Source: Microvirga sp. KLBC 81 | GTDB taxonomy: Bacteria > Pseudomonadota > Alphaproteobacteria > Rhizobiales > Beijerinckiaceae | Direction: 5' to 3' | Length of the DNA: 64,000 nt | Assembly (NCBI RefSeq): GCF_003075415.1 | Contig: NZ_QDAH01000001.1 | Coordinates: forward strand, 248,001 to 312,000 | Shown: piece after piece, positions 9,347 through 18,906 of the stretch | Numbering within the stretch: the first letter of the stretch is position 1 | Layout: each line of letters begins with the position of its first letter | Position numbers and translations under genes: made by a program | The notes under the pieces: model-generated | The model's database searches: none | Told to the model about the DNA's origin: nothing | The model's input: only the letters and a program-made list of their open reading frames with translations

Positions 9347-9388
9347 GGCGAGTTCTTCCTGCGACACCGGCAGCAGGAACGGCTCGCC
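9347..9388. other. Strong imperfect hairpin
   Basis: GGCGAG at 9347 pairs with CTCGCC at 9383, and inside it TTCCTGC pairs with GCAGGAA, giving two helices separated by short internal loops. There is no T run, so it may be a structured RNA segment rather than a terminator. Confidence 0.3.
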
Positions 9389-9473
9389 AGGGGGTTACGT
9401 TGCCTATGTGTGGTACAGCACAGCGGCAAAGTCTCGGGCGTGGTGATCTTCCGAGCGTTGGGAGAACGGATCG

Positions 9474-9785
9474 ATGCGTTCATGGACGATGATTTTTCTG
9501 CTCGGCTTTCTCGGAATATTGTCAAGCCACACCGCTGCCCAAGCAGACGATGCGAATACCCGCATTGCCACCCTGCCCTATGCCGATTGCCTGTCGATTA
9601 TTGCCGAGGCTTCCCAGGAATTACACGAGGCCCCCGTACAGCTGATCAACAATGAAGAGGAGACGAGCGTTCGGATCAACGCCTCCGACGGTTTCGTCAC
9701 GATCTCCTGTCACCGCAGCACCGGCAAGATGGTTCTGACCAAGAGCCCTGTTCCGGAAGCGGCAGGAATGACAGCCTCTCGTTGA
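9474..9785 (+). CDS. Small secreted hypothetical protein
   Basis: A 103-residue protein with an N-terminal signal peptide (MRSWTMIFLLGFLGILSSHT, cleavage likely near AAQA/DD). The mature part carries two cysteines that could form a periplasmic disulphide. No family is recognised. It is convergent with the glycosyltransferase gene that ends 13 bp downstream on the other strand. Confidence 0.6.
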   Translation: MRSWTMIFLLGFLGILSSHTAAQADDANTRIATLPYADCLSIIAEASQELHEAPVQLINNEEETSVRINASDGFVTISCHRSTGKMVLTKSPVPEAAGMTASR

Positions 9786-9798
9786 GGAGCGCGCCTGC

Positions 9799-11136
9799 CT
9801 AGCATGCCACCTCTGACAGCGTGCTGCCTTTGCCATTATTGACATGGCAGTTAGCGCCCCCCTTGTGCTCGGGATGCCCATACAGGGCAAAGTGGCGATG
9901 ATAGTTTTCCGCATCAAGCGCCTGCCGCGCTTCCTGCCGCGCTTCAGGAAACCGTGAGACGGCCTCAGGATCCGTCTGAGAGCTACCCTCGACAAGAGAC
10001 CTGATGATATCCGCAAGCGCCCCAGCGCTGCCTGCCGAGAACGGCAGATCCAGATTACGATCAATCTTTTCGATCATTCCGCCGATATCTGCACAGATGA
10101 TCGGACGCCCGGCCATGCGGGCCTCTTGGATCACGATGGGTGAGTTCTCCCACCAGATCGAGGGAACGACGATCCAGTCACTGGCTCGCATCAGATTGAT
10201 GACGTCCTGATTCCTGTAGCCTCCCATCATGCGGACGACATCACGAGTCTCCCCGAGAAGACGCTCGATCTTTTGTGCGAACTCGCCATCGCGGAAATGC
10301 TTGTTCTCGCCATGGATGCGCACTTCGAGCTTCTTGCGCATGCGTTTCGGAAGTGATGCGCAAGCCTCAAGCAGGACATCGACACCCTTAAACGGATTGA
10401 CCTGACCGAAGAACGCCAGGATCAAGCGTCGGTCTTCAGACTGGCGGGGCCGGGCGATTACAGGTATTCGGCTCCGATCAAGAACGTCCTGATCCATCAC
10501 GTTCTCGATGACTTCAATGCGCTCCGCAGGCAGCCCCCAGTCCACATAGCGCTCCTTCAGGAAGGCGCTGGGCGACACGAAAATATCGACATTCTCGAAG
10601 AACATTTTGTAGATGGATTCGCGAACGAAGAATTTTCCGGCGCTCATCGATGGAAAGCACTGGCTGCACTCGGCCGGGGATGCCGCATAGCAAAGACCTT
10701 TGCCGCTTTTGACCATCAGGCCAAGATTAGTGCAGATCGCCGCGTATTCATGCAACGTCAAGACAACGCGCACGCCGGCCCGCCTGAACATCTCCAGAAT
10801 ATCAAGACCCCAGAAGATATAGTGGTGAATGTGCACCACATCAGGCCGGAAGAAACGGACAAGCTCATCAATCAGCTGGGCAAGCAGATCATGGTTCAGA
10901 CTTTGGCACGTGAATCGATCAAACGGCGGAGGGCAAACCAGGATTTCATCTGGGCGTCCACGGAAACTTCCAAAACAAGCGCTGTGTCCAATGCCCACGT
11001 ATTCGGAGCGGGCCACGAAGATCGCCTGCTCAACTCTCGGGTCAGCCTTGAGCCTTTGAAAGATGGAATAGGCGGCCCGCTCCGCGCCACCAGCACCGAG
11101 TTCCGGATGTCCGTGGGAAAGGACCATTACGCGCAT
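9799..11136 (-). CDS. Glycosyltransferase, group 1 (GT4-like)
   Basis: A 445-residue GT-B glycosyltransferase. The N-terminus MRVMVLSHGHPELGAGGAER is the usual donor-side Rossmann start with a glycine-rich loop, and the C-terminal half has the sugar-nucleotide part VVPSIWWENSPIVIQEARM and GRPIICADIGGM. It should transfer a sugar from an activated donor during surface polysaccharide assembly. The ATG at 11136 is chosen because the conserved motif starts there; the frame is open 15 codons further upstream. It is the last of three minus-strand genes (8 bp after the GT2 gene) in a polysaccharide cluster. Confidence 0.87.
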   Translation of the reverse strand: MRVMVLSHGHPELGAGGAERAAYSIFQRLKADPRVEQAIFVARSEYVGIGHSACFGSFRGRPDEILVCPPPFDRFTCQSLNHDLLAQLIDELVRFFRPDVVHIHHYIFWGLDILEMFRRAGVRVVLTLHEYAAICTNLGLMVKSGKGLCYAASPAECSQCFPSMSAGKFFVRESIYKMFFENVDIFVSPSAFLKERYVDWGLPAERIEVIENVMDQDVLDRSRIPVIARPRQSEDRRLILAFFGQVNPFKGVDVLLEACASLPKRMRKKLEVRIHGENKHFRDGEFAQKIERLLGETRDVVRMMGGYRNQDVINLMRASDWIVVPSIWWENSPIVIQEARMAGRPIICADIGGMIEKIDRNLDLPFSAGSAGALADIIRSLVEGSSQTDPEAVSRFPEARQEARQALDAENYHRHFALYGHPEHKGGANCHVNNGKGSTLSEVAC

Positions 11137-11188
11137 CGTGAAAACTGCCCCTGAAACGTGAGACCTGTACGCTTGATGCATACCATTC

Positions 11189-13033
11189 TTATTGCCCGGT
11201 GCCGGAAGGTGCTTGCCCTCCGGAAATCTTGAAAACCCGTTTGGGTCGTGACAACTCAGCAGCCCAACGCCGATTGAACTCCACGCAGTTTATGTAGTTG
11301 ATCGCCGATTGGATATCTGCATCCCCCATCGCTGGAACGGACTGGCGCTCCAGATGATAAAGTCCGGGGTGCACGTGAAGCTGGATTTCGGCTCCCATCC
11401 GCCGCGCCCGCAGACACAGATCCGCATCCTCGAAATCACCGCGTACAAAGGCAGGATCGAAGCCACCAAGCTTCGAGAAGAGATCCTTCGAGAGCGCCAT
11501 CAAGGCCCCTGTCACCGCTGGAACATGCCGAACCGCATCTCCTTTGTAGAAGGCGAACGGGAGCCCTTTCAGAGGGTGATCGGCCAGGAAGAAATCGCCT
11601 GCCATGGAGGAACGCATGAACTCGATTCCGACGTGCTGGATCGTGTTGTCCTCATAGAGCAGCGAAAACCCGATCAGCAGCTCGGGCCTTGAGGCCTGCT
11701 TGCGCCCCCGGATGGTCTCGGCTGCCTTTACAAGCCCCTGCGCATCCTTCACGAGAATGTCGGAGTTCATGAGAAACAGCACGTCACCGCGAGCGAGGTT
11801 GGCGCCGAGATTGTTGGCGCCGCCATAACCATAATTGGCGAAATTGCGCAGCAACCGTGTCGTCACACGGATGGCATGACTGCGCAGCGACAATCCGTTG
11901 TAGATCTCATCCCAGATGCGAGGATCGTCCACGACCAGCACCAGCTCGAAGCTGTCGTCGAGAATGCGCTGAAGGTAGTGGACGCAATTCAGGAAGAAAG
12001 CATCGCCATAGAACGGGATAATGATGGAGGAAAGAGGCTTTCCTGTCTGCAGGCCAGGCCCGAAATCGAACACTTGAGCCCGCATCTCGCCCTTTGGCGG
12101 CGAGAGAAGGAGCCGGTAAGTTCGATCCACCTGCTCTATCGGCAGAGAGCGGATATCACCGAATGTCTTGCTGACAAGGTCGAGAGCCAAGGCCTCGTCC
12201 TGCTCAGGTGTCGCCTGTAACGGACCATGGAAGATGACGTCCCGCCCGTCCGGCGAGACTTCCACGAAATAGAGGGCCTGCTCTTTGTCCGGCTGATGCG
12301 GCATGACGAATGCAAATCCGTGCTCATTCGACGCGCTCGTCAGCCGTTTTTCCTGACGCAGATGTGTGTGCACATCAGGCCGAGCGACTGCTTTGAGGGA
12401 AGACTTGAAGAGCCAGGTCCGCAGGTCCTCGCTTGTAATATGGATGGTGCGGTCCGCCAGGTTCGCAATCCATCCACTCACCACTAAGCCGTTACCGGCA
12501 CTGGCGATGTGTTCGAGCTCAGAGTCTTCGGAAGCATCGATGGGTTTGACGGTGATGTCAGCCGCCAGGATCATGGCTATGTCGTCGGGGATTGATCCGA
12601 TGAGGCTCCTTGCCAACGCGGGGCCAAGCCCATTGGTGAGATCGGCGGGGACCGAAGGGGTAGCCTTCATACTGATGCCCTGGCTGGCGTGCGCGCCGTT
12701 CGGCGAAATCTCGACCGGATCCTCAGGCTTGAAGTGGCCGGCAACTTCTCTCGGAAGAGCCGCGAGGAAGCGGCGCCCTTCCGGAATACCGGTCAGCGCC
12801 CCCGAAACCGACTTGCCTCGCTTTGTCGGAGCGACGATGGCGCTGTCGAGTTCGATCCATTGGTCGAATGCAATGGAGCAGTCGACGCCACCCTGCATGA
12901 CTTTGATGGACAGGGAGGATTCGAATTGCAATCCGTCCGGAGCCCGAAGGACAAGAGCCATATGATCGAAAAGCGCAATCAGCCTCTCGACTTCCAAACT
13001 CATCCCAGCGACCGACATGACCTTTGGTTTCAC
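11189..13033 (-). CDS. Glycosyltransferase family 2 protein with N-terminal SGW module
   Basis: A 614-residue protein. Residues 1-320 include a segment NGLVVSGWIANLADRTIHI that resembles the repeated 'SGW' module of the protein encoded at 15591-16316. From about residue 330 a GT2/GT-A domain follows: SSIIIPFYGDAFFLNCVHYL, LFLMNSDILVKDAQGL (the DxD-like region reduced to NSD), and GGFDPAFVRGDFEDADLCLR with the catalytic-base region ED.D. The pattern resembles rhamnosyl-type transferases. It lies between the pyruvyl-transferase-like gene and a GT4 gene in the same direction. Confidence 0.82.
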   Translation of the reverse strand: MKPKVMSVAGMSLEVERLIALFDHMALVLRAPDGLQFESSLSIKVMQGGVDCSIAFDQWIELDSAIVAPTKRGKSVSGALTGIPEGRRFLAALPREVAGHFKPEDPVEISPNGAHASQGISMKATPSVPADLTNGLGPALARSLIGSIPDDIAMILAADITVKPIDASEDSELEHIASAGNGLVVSGWIANLADRTIHITSEDLRTWLFKSSLKAVARPDVHTHLRQEKRLTSASNEHGFAFVMPHQPDKEQALYFVEVSPDGRDVIFHGPLQATPEQDEALALDLVSKTFGDIRSLPIEQVDRTYRLLLSPPKGEMRAQVFDFGPGLQTGKPLSSIIIPFYGDAFFLNCVHYLQRILDDSFELVLVVDDPRIWDEIYNGLSLRSHAIRVTTRLLRNFANYGYGGANNLGANLARGDVLFLMNSDILVKDAQGLVKAAETIRGRKQASRPELLIGFSLLYEDNTIQHVGIEFMRSSMAGDFFLADHPLKGLPFAFYKGDAVRHVPAVTGALMALSKDLFSKLGGFDPAFVRGDFEDADLCLRARRMGAEIQLHVHPGLYHLERQSVPAMGDADIQSAINYINCVEFNRRWAAELSRPKRVFKISGGQAPSGTGQ

Positions 13034-13078
13034 TGAACTAGCTCTTAACCGACTTCACACGAGAGGATTAGCAGCGCT

Positions 13079-15388
13079 TCAGCCGCGCGGATCCGGAGAA
13101 GGCTGGAGCCATCCAAGGATGCGCTGCAGAAGAGTCCTTGCAACTTGCATCAGGAGGGCTCCAGGGGATGCCTCCGATTGCGCGTGAAATCTGCGTCCAT
13201 TGATATACAGGTCGCCATTCAGATAGACGCCACCGTACGCATCAATTGCAAGCAGCTCTCGTTTTCCATCGGGAGAGACAATGCGAATCCCCTCCTCCGC
13301 CATGCGGATCGTCTGCCATCGAGGAGTCTCTGTTCCGACCCAACGCGTTCCGGTGTAAATCTCACCTCCTCGGCCATCATCAAAAATAATGCCCGTTCCG
13401 GGTCCTTCACTCTTGAGCTGAATAGCACCGGACCGAAACAATGTCTGACTAAAGTCGAGCCCCATTCTTGCAGTCGTCAAATCGCTGACCAAGACGCGCC
13501 CATAGTCAGGGTGGATAGAATTCTGGAAGTAGATCCCTGACTCGAATTGACCTTTGCGCTTCTCTGGTTCGCAATCGAAGTTTTCGCAAATAACAGATAG
13601 GGCATGAGAGTTGGGATTGCCAAAGCCTACGATCTGGATCCCGTGTTTTGCCTTGTTTGGATAAACGCCAGGTTTTCCGCCATTGAGAACATCGACTTCA
13701 AGTCCAGTCAGCTGGCAGTCGAAGTCACTTTGCGGAACAGCCTTGAAACCTTCCGGAGCAGAGGCGCCAAGCGTAAGGCTCGGCATCGTCGCCGGATCAT
13801 AATAAGCCGACCTTGCCGAGAAGAACGCACCCCACGCTCCTGATCCATTGGCGATAGCAGCGGCATCTCCCCAGAACGGTATGGCGTTCGTATCCGGAGT
13901 GAAGTTCATTACCTCCGACAACACGAGTTGGTAATGATTGTGTGTGTCATGGTAGGTTTCTGGCCGCTGCTCCGTCAAAGAAACGACCGAGACAGGCTTT
14001 CCCTCCCAATCACTCCACTCATCACTCGGCTGCAGAATGTCCGAGTAGAAGATTTTTCCTCTGAGGCGGGTTCCCAGGCCATAGTATTGCGGCCAAATCC
14101 CCTTGGACCGGACATGCAGCGGATGAGTATAGGACATAGCCGCTCCCATGCTGCGACGAACTTCCCCTTTATGTGGATTCTTCGCAGCTACATTCCTGGT
14201 GCTTTTTTCAGTTACGGCCATTGAGGCACCCTGGATGGCCTCAGGATCTTCTCCACCTGACAAGATAGAAAGCTCGCGTCCTGCAATTAACCCACTATCT
14301 CGAATGATGGCAGCCATTCTGGCGGCGAGTTCACGGCGTGTCTTGTTGAAGGTCGCGCCATCGAATTCAACCGCATCCTTGATACGCTCGATATCTGCGC
14401 ACTGCAAAAACGTATCAGCGTCTACAATGGGCAACTGTCCCGTTACGGCTAATTCGTTTGTTCGGGAGTCATGGGGGACGATGATGCCCGGAACGCCTGC
14501 CTGAACTGCCAATATGTTGCCGTGGAGGCGAGATCCGATGCTCAGGTCAAACGGCTTCAGATACTCTAGCCAGACAGTAGCATCAAAAAACACCTTGAAG
14601 AATTGCTGAGCGAACTGGATGAATTCCTCGGTTAAGATTCCAGGAGCTAGAAAGCGCCAAATCTCTTCAACCTCTGCTCTCGACAACTCGCTCAAGCGCC
14701 CTCGGGCAAGCGAAACCATTCGGTCAGGGGCCTGACAGATGTAAGGGGCTCGCTGAGTATATGCCCACTCAAAAATCTTCTGCTCGACACCAAGTTGGTT
14801 CGCGTTCAGTTCGCCCTGGCAGAAGGCCACCTGCTTTGTGGCACCAAAGAGTTTACGCTCAATCTCACTCCCAAGCGTCACCGAGGGATTAATAAAGAAG
14901 GATGGGCACCCTGTTACCTCGACATTGTGAATTCCGAGTGTAGACAGAACTTCTGCAGTGTACGTCCCGCGGACACCGAGCATGGTACTCCGCTCTGAAA
15001 TGATATCGAGCCAACGACGCGTTCCGGCCGGGATTTGAAATTTAGCGCCGATTTTGGGAGCCTGCGCTCCAAGCCCAAGAATGATACACGGCAACCCTGT
15101 CCGCTCAAAGCGGTCGGCAAAGTATCCCAAGTCATTGTCGGCTGAGATCTGGTTGGCCGCAGGAAAAACTAGAATGTCATATTTCTCACGGACCTCATCT
15201 GGATCAAATGACCAAGGTATATAATCCTTTTCATCTGCAATATGGCGAGAAATTCCGTACCAGAAGGCCAGATTGCCTGTATTGAAGCCACACAGCGAAT
15301 AGAGATCGCGAGTCTCCATCTGAGCACTACCGGAGATGGCACCGTCCCCGCCAGTTGAAATGATCGCAGCGCGCATATTCATATTCAT
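13079..15388 (-). CDS. Polysaccharide pyruvyl transferase-like protein with a long beta-rich C-terminal extension
   Basis: A 769-residue protein. Residues 1 to about 370 match the polysaccharide pyruvyl transferase fold: GNLAFWYGISRHI, DILVFPAANQIS, PCIILGLGAQAPKIG, RGTYTAEVLSTLGIHNVEVTG and DLSIGSRLHGNILAVQAGVP with the conserved SxRLHG signature. Residues about 400-769 are unrelated: Gly/Asp-rich beta segments (ESGIYFQNSIHPDYG, GTGIIFDDGRGGEIYTGTRW, LLAIDAYGGVYLNGDLYING) that read like phage tail-fibre or adhesin shafts. The first part would add ketal pyruvate to a surface glycan or act as a lectin-like relative; the fusion's role is unknown. It diverges from the plus-strand genes starting at 15591. 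Confidence 0.75.
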   Translation of the reverse strand: MNMNMRAAIISTGGDGAISGSAQMETRDLYSLCGFNTGNLAFWYGISRHIADEKDYIPWSFDPDEVREKYDILVFPAANQISADNDLGYFADRFERTGLPCIILGLGAQAPKIGAKFQIPAGTRRWLDIISERSTMLGVRGTYTAEVLSTLGIHNVEVTGCPSFFINPSVTLGSEIERKLFGATKQVAFCQGELNANQLGVEQKIFEWAYTQRAPYICQAPDRMVSLARGRLSELSRAEVEEIWRFLAPGILTEEFIQFAQQFFKVFFDATVWLEYLKPFDLSIGSRLHGNILAVQAGVPGIIVPHDSRTNELAVTGQLPIVDADTFLQCADIERIKDAVEFDGATFNKTRRELAARMAAIIRDSGLIAGRELSILSGGEDPEAIQGASMAVTEKSTRNVAAKNPHKGEVRRSMGAAMSYTHPLHVRSKGIWPQYYGLGTRLRGKIFYSDILQPSDEWSDWEGKPVSVVSLTEQRPETYHDTHNHYQLVLSEVMNFTPDTNAIPFWGDAAAIANGSGAWGAFFSARSAYYDPATMPSLTLGASAPEGFKAVPQSDFDCQLTGLEVDVLNGGKPGVYPNKAKHGIQIVGFGNPNSHALSVICENFDCEPEKRKGQFESGIYFQNSIHPDYGRVLVSDLTTARMGLDFSQTLFRSGAIQLKSEGPGTGIIFDDGRGGEIYTGTRWVGTETPRWQTIRMAEEGIRIVSPDGKRELLAIDAYGGVYLNGDLYINGRRFHAQSEASPGALLMQVARTLLQRILGWLQPSPDPRG

Positions 15389-15590
15389 CTTTTCTACGCC
15401 TGTACTTGATTTCGAATCTTGAACATAATCGCTTCAGCCAGGTTCAATTTGAACTGAGGGTTAGTATCCTTTACGCAACCTTATTCCTTATACCTAACGA
15501 TATCTCACGCCGCTATGATGCGGGATGATATAGCATTTGATATTTGCCACAAAATTGCATATAGCACTACCTGCAATTATCGAACCATAA

Positions 15591-16316
15591 ATGCACGCCA
15601 TACGGGGGCATCCATTGCTGTCTGGCTATATCAATTCGGCCCAAGGAGCCGTTATCGGCCGCTGGCGCCTTAATGGTCGCCGTTTGAGCGGCTGGGCGGC
15701 GCATGTGAGTGGTCAGTCTGAACCTGTCGTTATTGACCTCACGATACAGCGCAAGCGGCGAAAGATAGTCTGCGATACTTTCTGGACGGACAGTCTCCCG
15801 TCTCAGATTTCTCATCGTTTTGTAGGGTTCGAGTACATTGTCGATGATGAATCCCTCCAAAGCGACGATGTTTCCCTGCAAATCCGCATTGGTCGGAAAG
15901 ACTATAAGAGTCCGGTGATGGTCGTTCCGGCCGCCAGTTATAACCGGACCCAATTGCACATCGACTCCATTGAAGACGACGTCATTAGCGGGTGGGCATG
16001 GTCGCCGCTCGCCAACAACGATGAGCCTGTTTCTCTCATCATTGATAATAGACAATTCTTCGCTTGGCCGACGGAATACCGGCAGGATCTCTTCGAGACC
16101 GGATACGCAGCTGGCGCCTGCAGTTTCAGGTTGGACCTGCGTCAAGCTGCCGGCCCCGTGACAGCAAAAGTCATTCGCGCAACTTACCGAGATGTGAGCA
16201 AGGAAATTACCATCGGGCAGAGTCGCAGTGGGTTTCACAGGATCAGCGGCAATCAGCTCATCAGCATGGCTCGGTTCACTGCCATCCCCCAACCCCGATA
16301 TCTGATTACTGTGTGA
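15591..16316 (+). CDS. Stand-alone protein of two SGW repeats
   Basis: A 241-residue protein made of two related modules of about 95 residues. Each opens with LSGWAAH or ISGWAWSP, followed by Pro-Val beta strands (EPVVIDLTIQ and EPVSLIIDNRQ). The second contains the YRQDLFETGYAAGACSFRLDL pattern that is often attached to bacterial glycosyltransferases. No catalytic motif or signal peptide is seen. It lies 6 bp before a HAD-type gene in the same direction, so it is probably co-translated and serves surface glycan assembly as an accessory or carbohydrate-recognition protein (inference). Confidence 0.65.
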   Translation: MHAIRGHPLLSGYINSAQGAVIGRWRLNGRRLSGWAAHVSGQSEPVVIDLTIQRKRRKIVCDTFWTDSLPSQISHRFVGFEYIVDDESLQSDDVSLQIRIGRKDYKSPVMVVPAASYNRTQLHIDSIEDDVISGWAWSPLANNDEPVSLIIDNRQFFAWPTEYRQDLFETGYAAGACSFRLDLRQAAGPVTAKVIRATYRDVSKEITIGQSRSGFHRISGNQLISMARFTAIPQPRYLITV

Positions 16317-16322
16317 AGACCA

Positions 16323-18902
16323 ATGTCGATTGAAAAGGCACCTGGGAGAGTATTCAAGATCAGCTCGATCCGAAATCGCGGTCTTGTAAACCGTGCGGAT
16401 CTGAAAGAGCGCCTCAAGTCCGTCGTCAATATGGATTTGGGCCGCGCCGATGGCGCCAAGATGCATGAGCACCTTGCCTGCATTGAGCAGATCAAGGAAA
16501 TAATCCTTCGTCGCCGCCCCTCATGTATAACTTTTGATATTTTTGACACCGTGGTCTGGCGCCCTGCCCGCGCTCCCCATCATATTTTCCTGGGCTTAGG
16601 GCGTGAATTGCGAGCTAAGTGTCTCCTCTCGCCATTTATCGAACCTGCGGCATTCGCCGAAGCCCGACGTGCTGCCGAAACGCGGGCACGAGTGAAGAAG
16701 ACTGCCCGAGGCGAGATCTGGGAAGTAACCCTTGATGAGATCTATCAGGAGCTTGAAGCCTGCATTGCGGGGCCAAGATCGGCCGCAATAGAGGTCGAAG
16801 TAGAGTTCGAGCGCCGGAACACCTATCTCGATCCTATCATTGCGAACCTTATCGCTTGGATTTCTTCGCAGGACCTCAAGATCGCGTACGTCTCGGACAC
16901 GTACTTCTCTGCCTTGCACATTCTCAGGCTTCTTGAGGGCAAGCTTCCGGTTGAGGTGAGAGCCGAGGACATCTTCGTCTCGTGCGAGAGGCATGTGGAT
17001 AAGGGAAGAGGTCTACTAGCATCGGTTGTCGATGAATTCGGCTTCTCACCAGCTGCGATCATGCATATCGGTGACAGCCATGAAGCTGATTACCTTGGCG
17101 CCGAACGCATTGGTGCGTTTCCAATCTTCCTCCGACAATTCAAGGATATCGACAGGGAACGAACCTATCTTGAGAATCAGTTGGCTGCAGTTTTAGGCTA
17201 CGATTGGAGCAGCGACGATTTGCAGGTAGGGATCGATCCTCTACGCAGACATGTGTCCTTCGCGGCGAGAGGACACATCCATTCACCGTCTCTCGCCTCA
17301 GACCTTGCCTTTGCGACTGTGGGACCGGTTCTAACCGGCTTTGTCGAATGGATTGTCCGGCGCGCAACGAAGCTCGGCATTGAAAAGCTCTTTTGCCTCA
17401 CTCGCGAAGGCCTGTTTCTCTCGGAACTCATTAACCTTTATGCGGAGCATACTGGAGCTCGCGTCTTCGCTGCACCCTTTCTTTCCTCCAGGGCCGTTAC
17501 GTATCCTACTCTGTTTCAGAATTGCGACGCCGACGAGTTCAAGACTTTCTTCTTTTCGCGGCGCACTCCGCTGACTCTCCGAAGTTTCTTTGCACGGATT
17601 GGCGCCCCTGAGCTCACTAGCGAGTTCCCTGCCCTCCTCCGCGATCTCCCCCTCCGGAGCGGCTCAGAGGAGACTGATGCGATCATTCGAACCCTAAGCA
17701 GTTCCAATAAGTTCCGGTCACCCATTCAAAGCTGGGCTCTGAGGCAAAGGGCTTCGTTCAAGCGCTATGTCGATGCCATGGCTGGAGCACTGGAGCTTCG
17801 CCGTGATGAGGAAACTATTGGCCTCGTCGATTTGGGGTGGACCACTAAGTCACAGCGCGTTCTTGAGAATGCACTTAAGGAAGTCGGTTGCAACAATCCC
17901 ACAGTTGGGTTGTATCTCGCCACTGACAATAACGCGAAGGATGAGATCGCACGGGGCACGCTGTCACAAGGATTTCTTGTTAGTTGCGGCCTGCCCCGCA
18001 ATGTTTCCGACATTATCCTACGCTGCAAGGAGATCTTCGAGCAGGTCTGTTCGGCTGACGTCGGATCGGTCAAAGGCTACGGACCGCAAGGCCAGGTTCT
18101 CTTCTCTCACAACAGCACTCATCCTGCACAGAGCCTGTTTCTGCGCGATCTAAGGAATGGTGTGAGACAGTTCCTCAAGAGCTATCTGGTCCTGCGGGAC
18201 GATCCACATTACCGAGCTGCGCCGACCTCCCTGGCAAACATGGAGGTGGCCTTGCAGATTCTACTCGGCCGTTTGACGGTTCTGCCGACAGACGCCGAGC
18301 TTGCCGAGATCGGTACATGGAACCACGAAGAGAACAATGGCTCGGAGACTGCGGAGCAGATCTGCGATCTGTATTTCCGCGAACTGGTTCGTTATGGTAC
18401 TGCTGACCAGCTCAATCATCTGCCAGCCTACTGGCTGTTTGGACTCATGAAGCATGATCGGCCTCATATGTTTGAGAAGCTCCTTCTCAAGTCGGCCGGT
18501 TTTCACATGCCATGTAATGAACGCTTCTGCGCAGCTCGAATGTATTTGACCGCATCAACCGGAGAGGAACTGGATCTCCCAGCAGATTACTTCATATCCG
18601 CTGACGGACGAGCAATCTCCTATGCTTCCTTTTTTACGATGACATCGATGGAGCTGGAGTGGGTCAATCTCGGTCCCGACCCCAGTGTCTACGTCGACAA
18701 AATTCTCGTTTCGGTGAGAAATTGCCAAAGCGGTGAAGGCCGCCGCTACATCATTATGCGCCCGATCGCAATTGCCTCGAATGCTCCCGAAGATGAGAAC
18801 GGCAGAATCATCGCCCACGAGAATTCGCGATCATCAATCCAGCTTCCGGCTCTAGAAGGCCCTCATGAAGTCTCGGTGATCCTCTGCTTATCTACCCATT
18901 AA
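16323..18902 (+). CDS. HAD-superfamily protein of polysaccharide clusters (COG5610-like)
   Basis: An 859-residue protein. The N-terminal HAD core shows motif I as TFDIFDTVVWRP (DxFDT) near residues 70-80, a segment YVSDTYFS matching motif II, and the motif IV region MHIGDSHEADYLGAERIG. The middle and C-terminal parts (IEKLFCLTREGLFLSELINLY, IGLVDLGWTTKSQR) match large hydrolase-like proteins found beside glycosyltransferases. Substrate is unknown; phosphate removal from a glycan intermediate is a family-level guess. It sits between the SGW-repeat gene (6 bp) and a glycosyltransferase gene (4 bp), indicating one operon. Confidence 0.72.
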   Translation: MSIEKAPGRVFKISSIRNRGLVNRADLKERLKSVVNMDLGRADGAKMHEHLACIEQIKEIILRRRPSCITFDIFDTVVWRPARAPHHIFLGLGRELRAKCLLSPFIEPAAFAEARRAAETRARVKKTARGEIWEVTLDEIYQELEACIAGPRSAAIEVEVEFERRNTYLDPIIANLIAWISSQDLKIAYVSDTYFSALHILRLLEGKLPVEVRAEDIFVSCERHVDKGRGLLASVVDEFGFSPAAIMHIGDSHEADYLGAERIGAFPIFLRQFKDIDRERTYLENQLAAVLGYDWSSDDLQVGIDPLRRHVSFAARGHIHSPSLASDLAFATVGPVLTGFVEWIVRRATKLGIEKLFCLTREGLFLSELINLYAEHTGARVFAAPFLSSRAVTYPTLFQNCDADEFKTFFFSRRTPLTLRSFFARIGAPELTSEFPALLRDLPLRSGSEETDAIIRTLSSSNKFRSPIQSWALRQRASFKRYVDAMAGALELRRDEETIGLVDLGWTTKSQRVLENALKEVGCNNPTVGLYLATDNNAKDEIARGTLSQGFLVSCGLPRNVSDIILRCKEIFEQVCSADVGSVKGYGPQGQVLFSHNSTHPAQSLFLRDLRNGVRQFLKSYLVLRDDPHYRAAPTSLANMEVALQILLGRLTVLPTDAELAEIGTWNHEENNGSETAEQICDLYFRELVRYGTADQLNHLPAYWLFGLMKHDRPHMFEKLLLKSAGFHMPCNERFCAARMYLTASTGEELDLPADYFISADGRAISYASFFTMTSMELEWVNLGPDPSVYVDKILVSVRNCQSGEGRRYIIMRPIAIASNAPEDENGRIIAHENSRSSIQLPALEGPHEVSVILCLSTH

Positions 18903-18906
18903 GACT

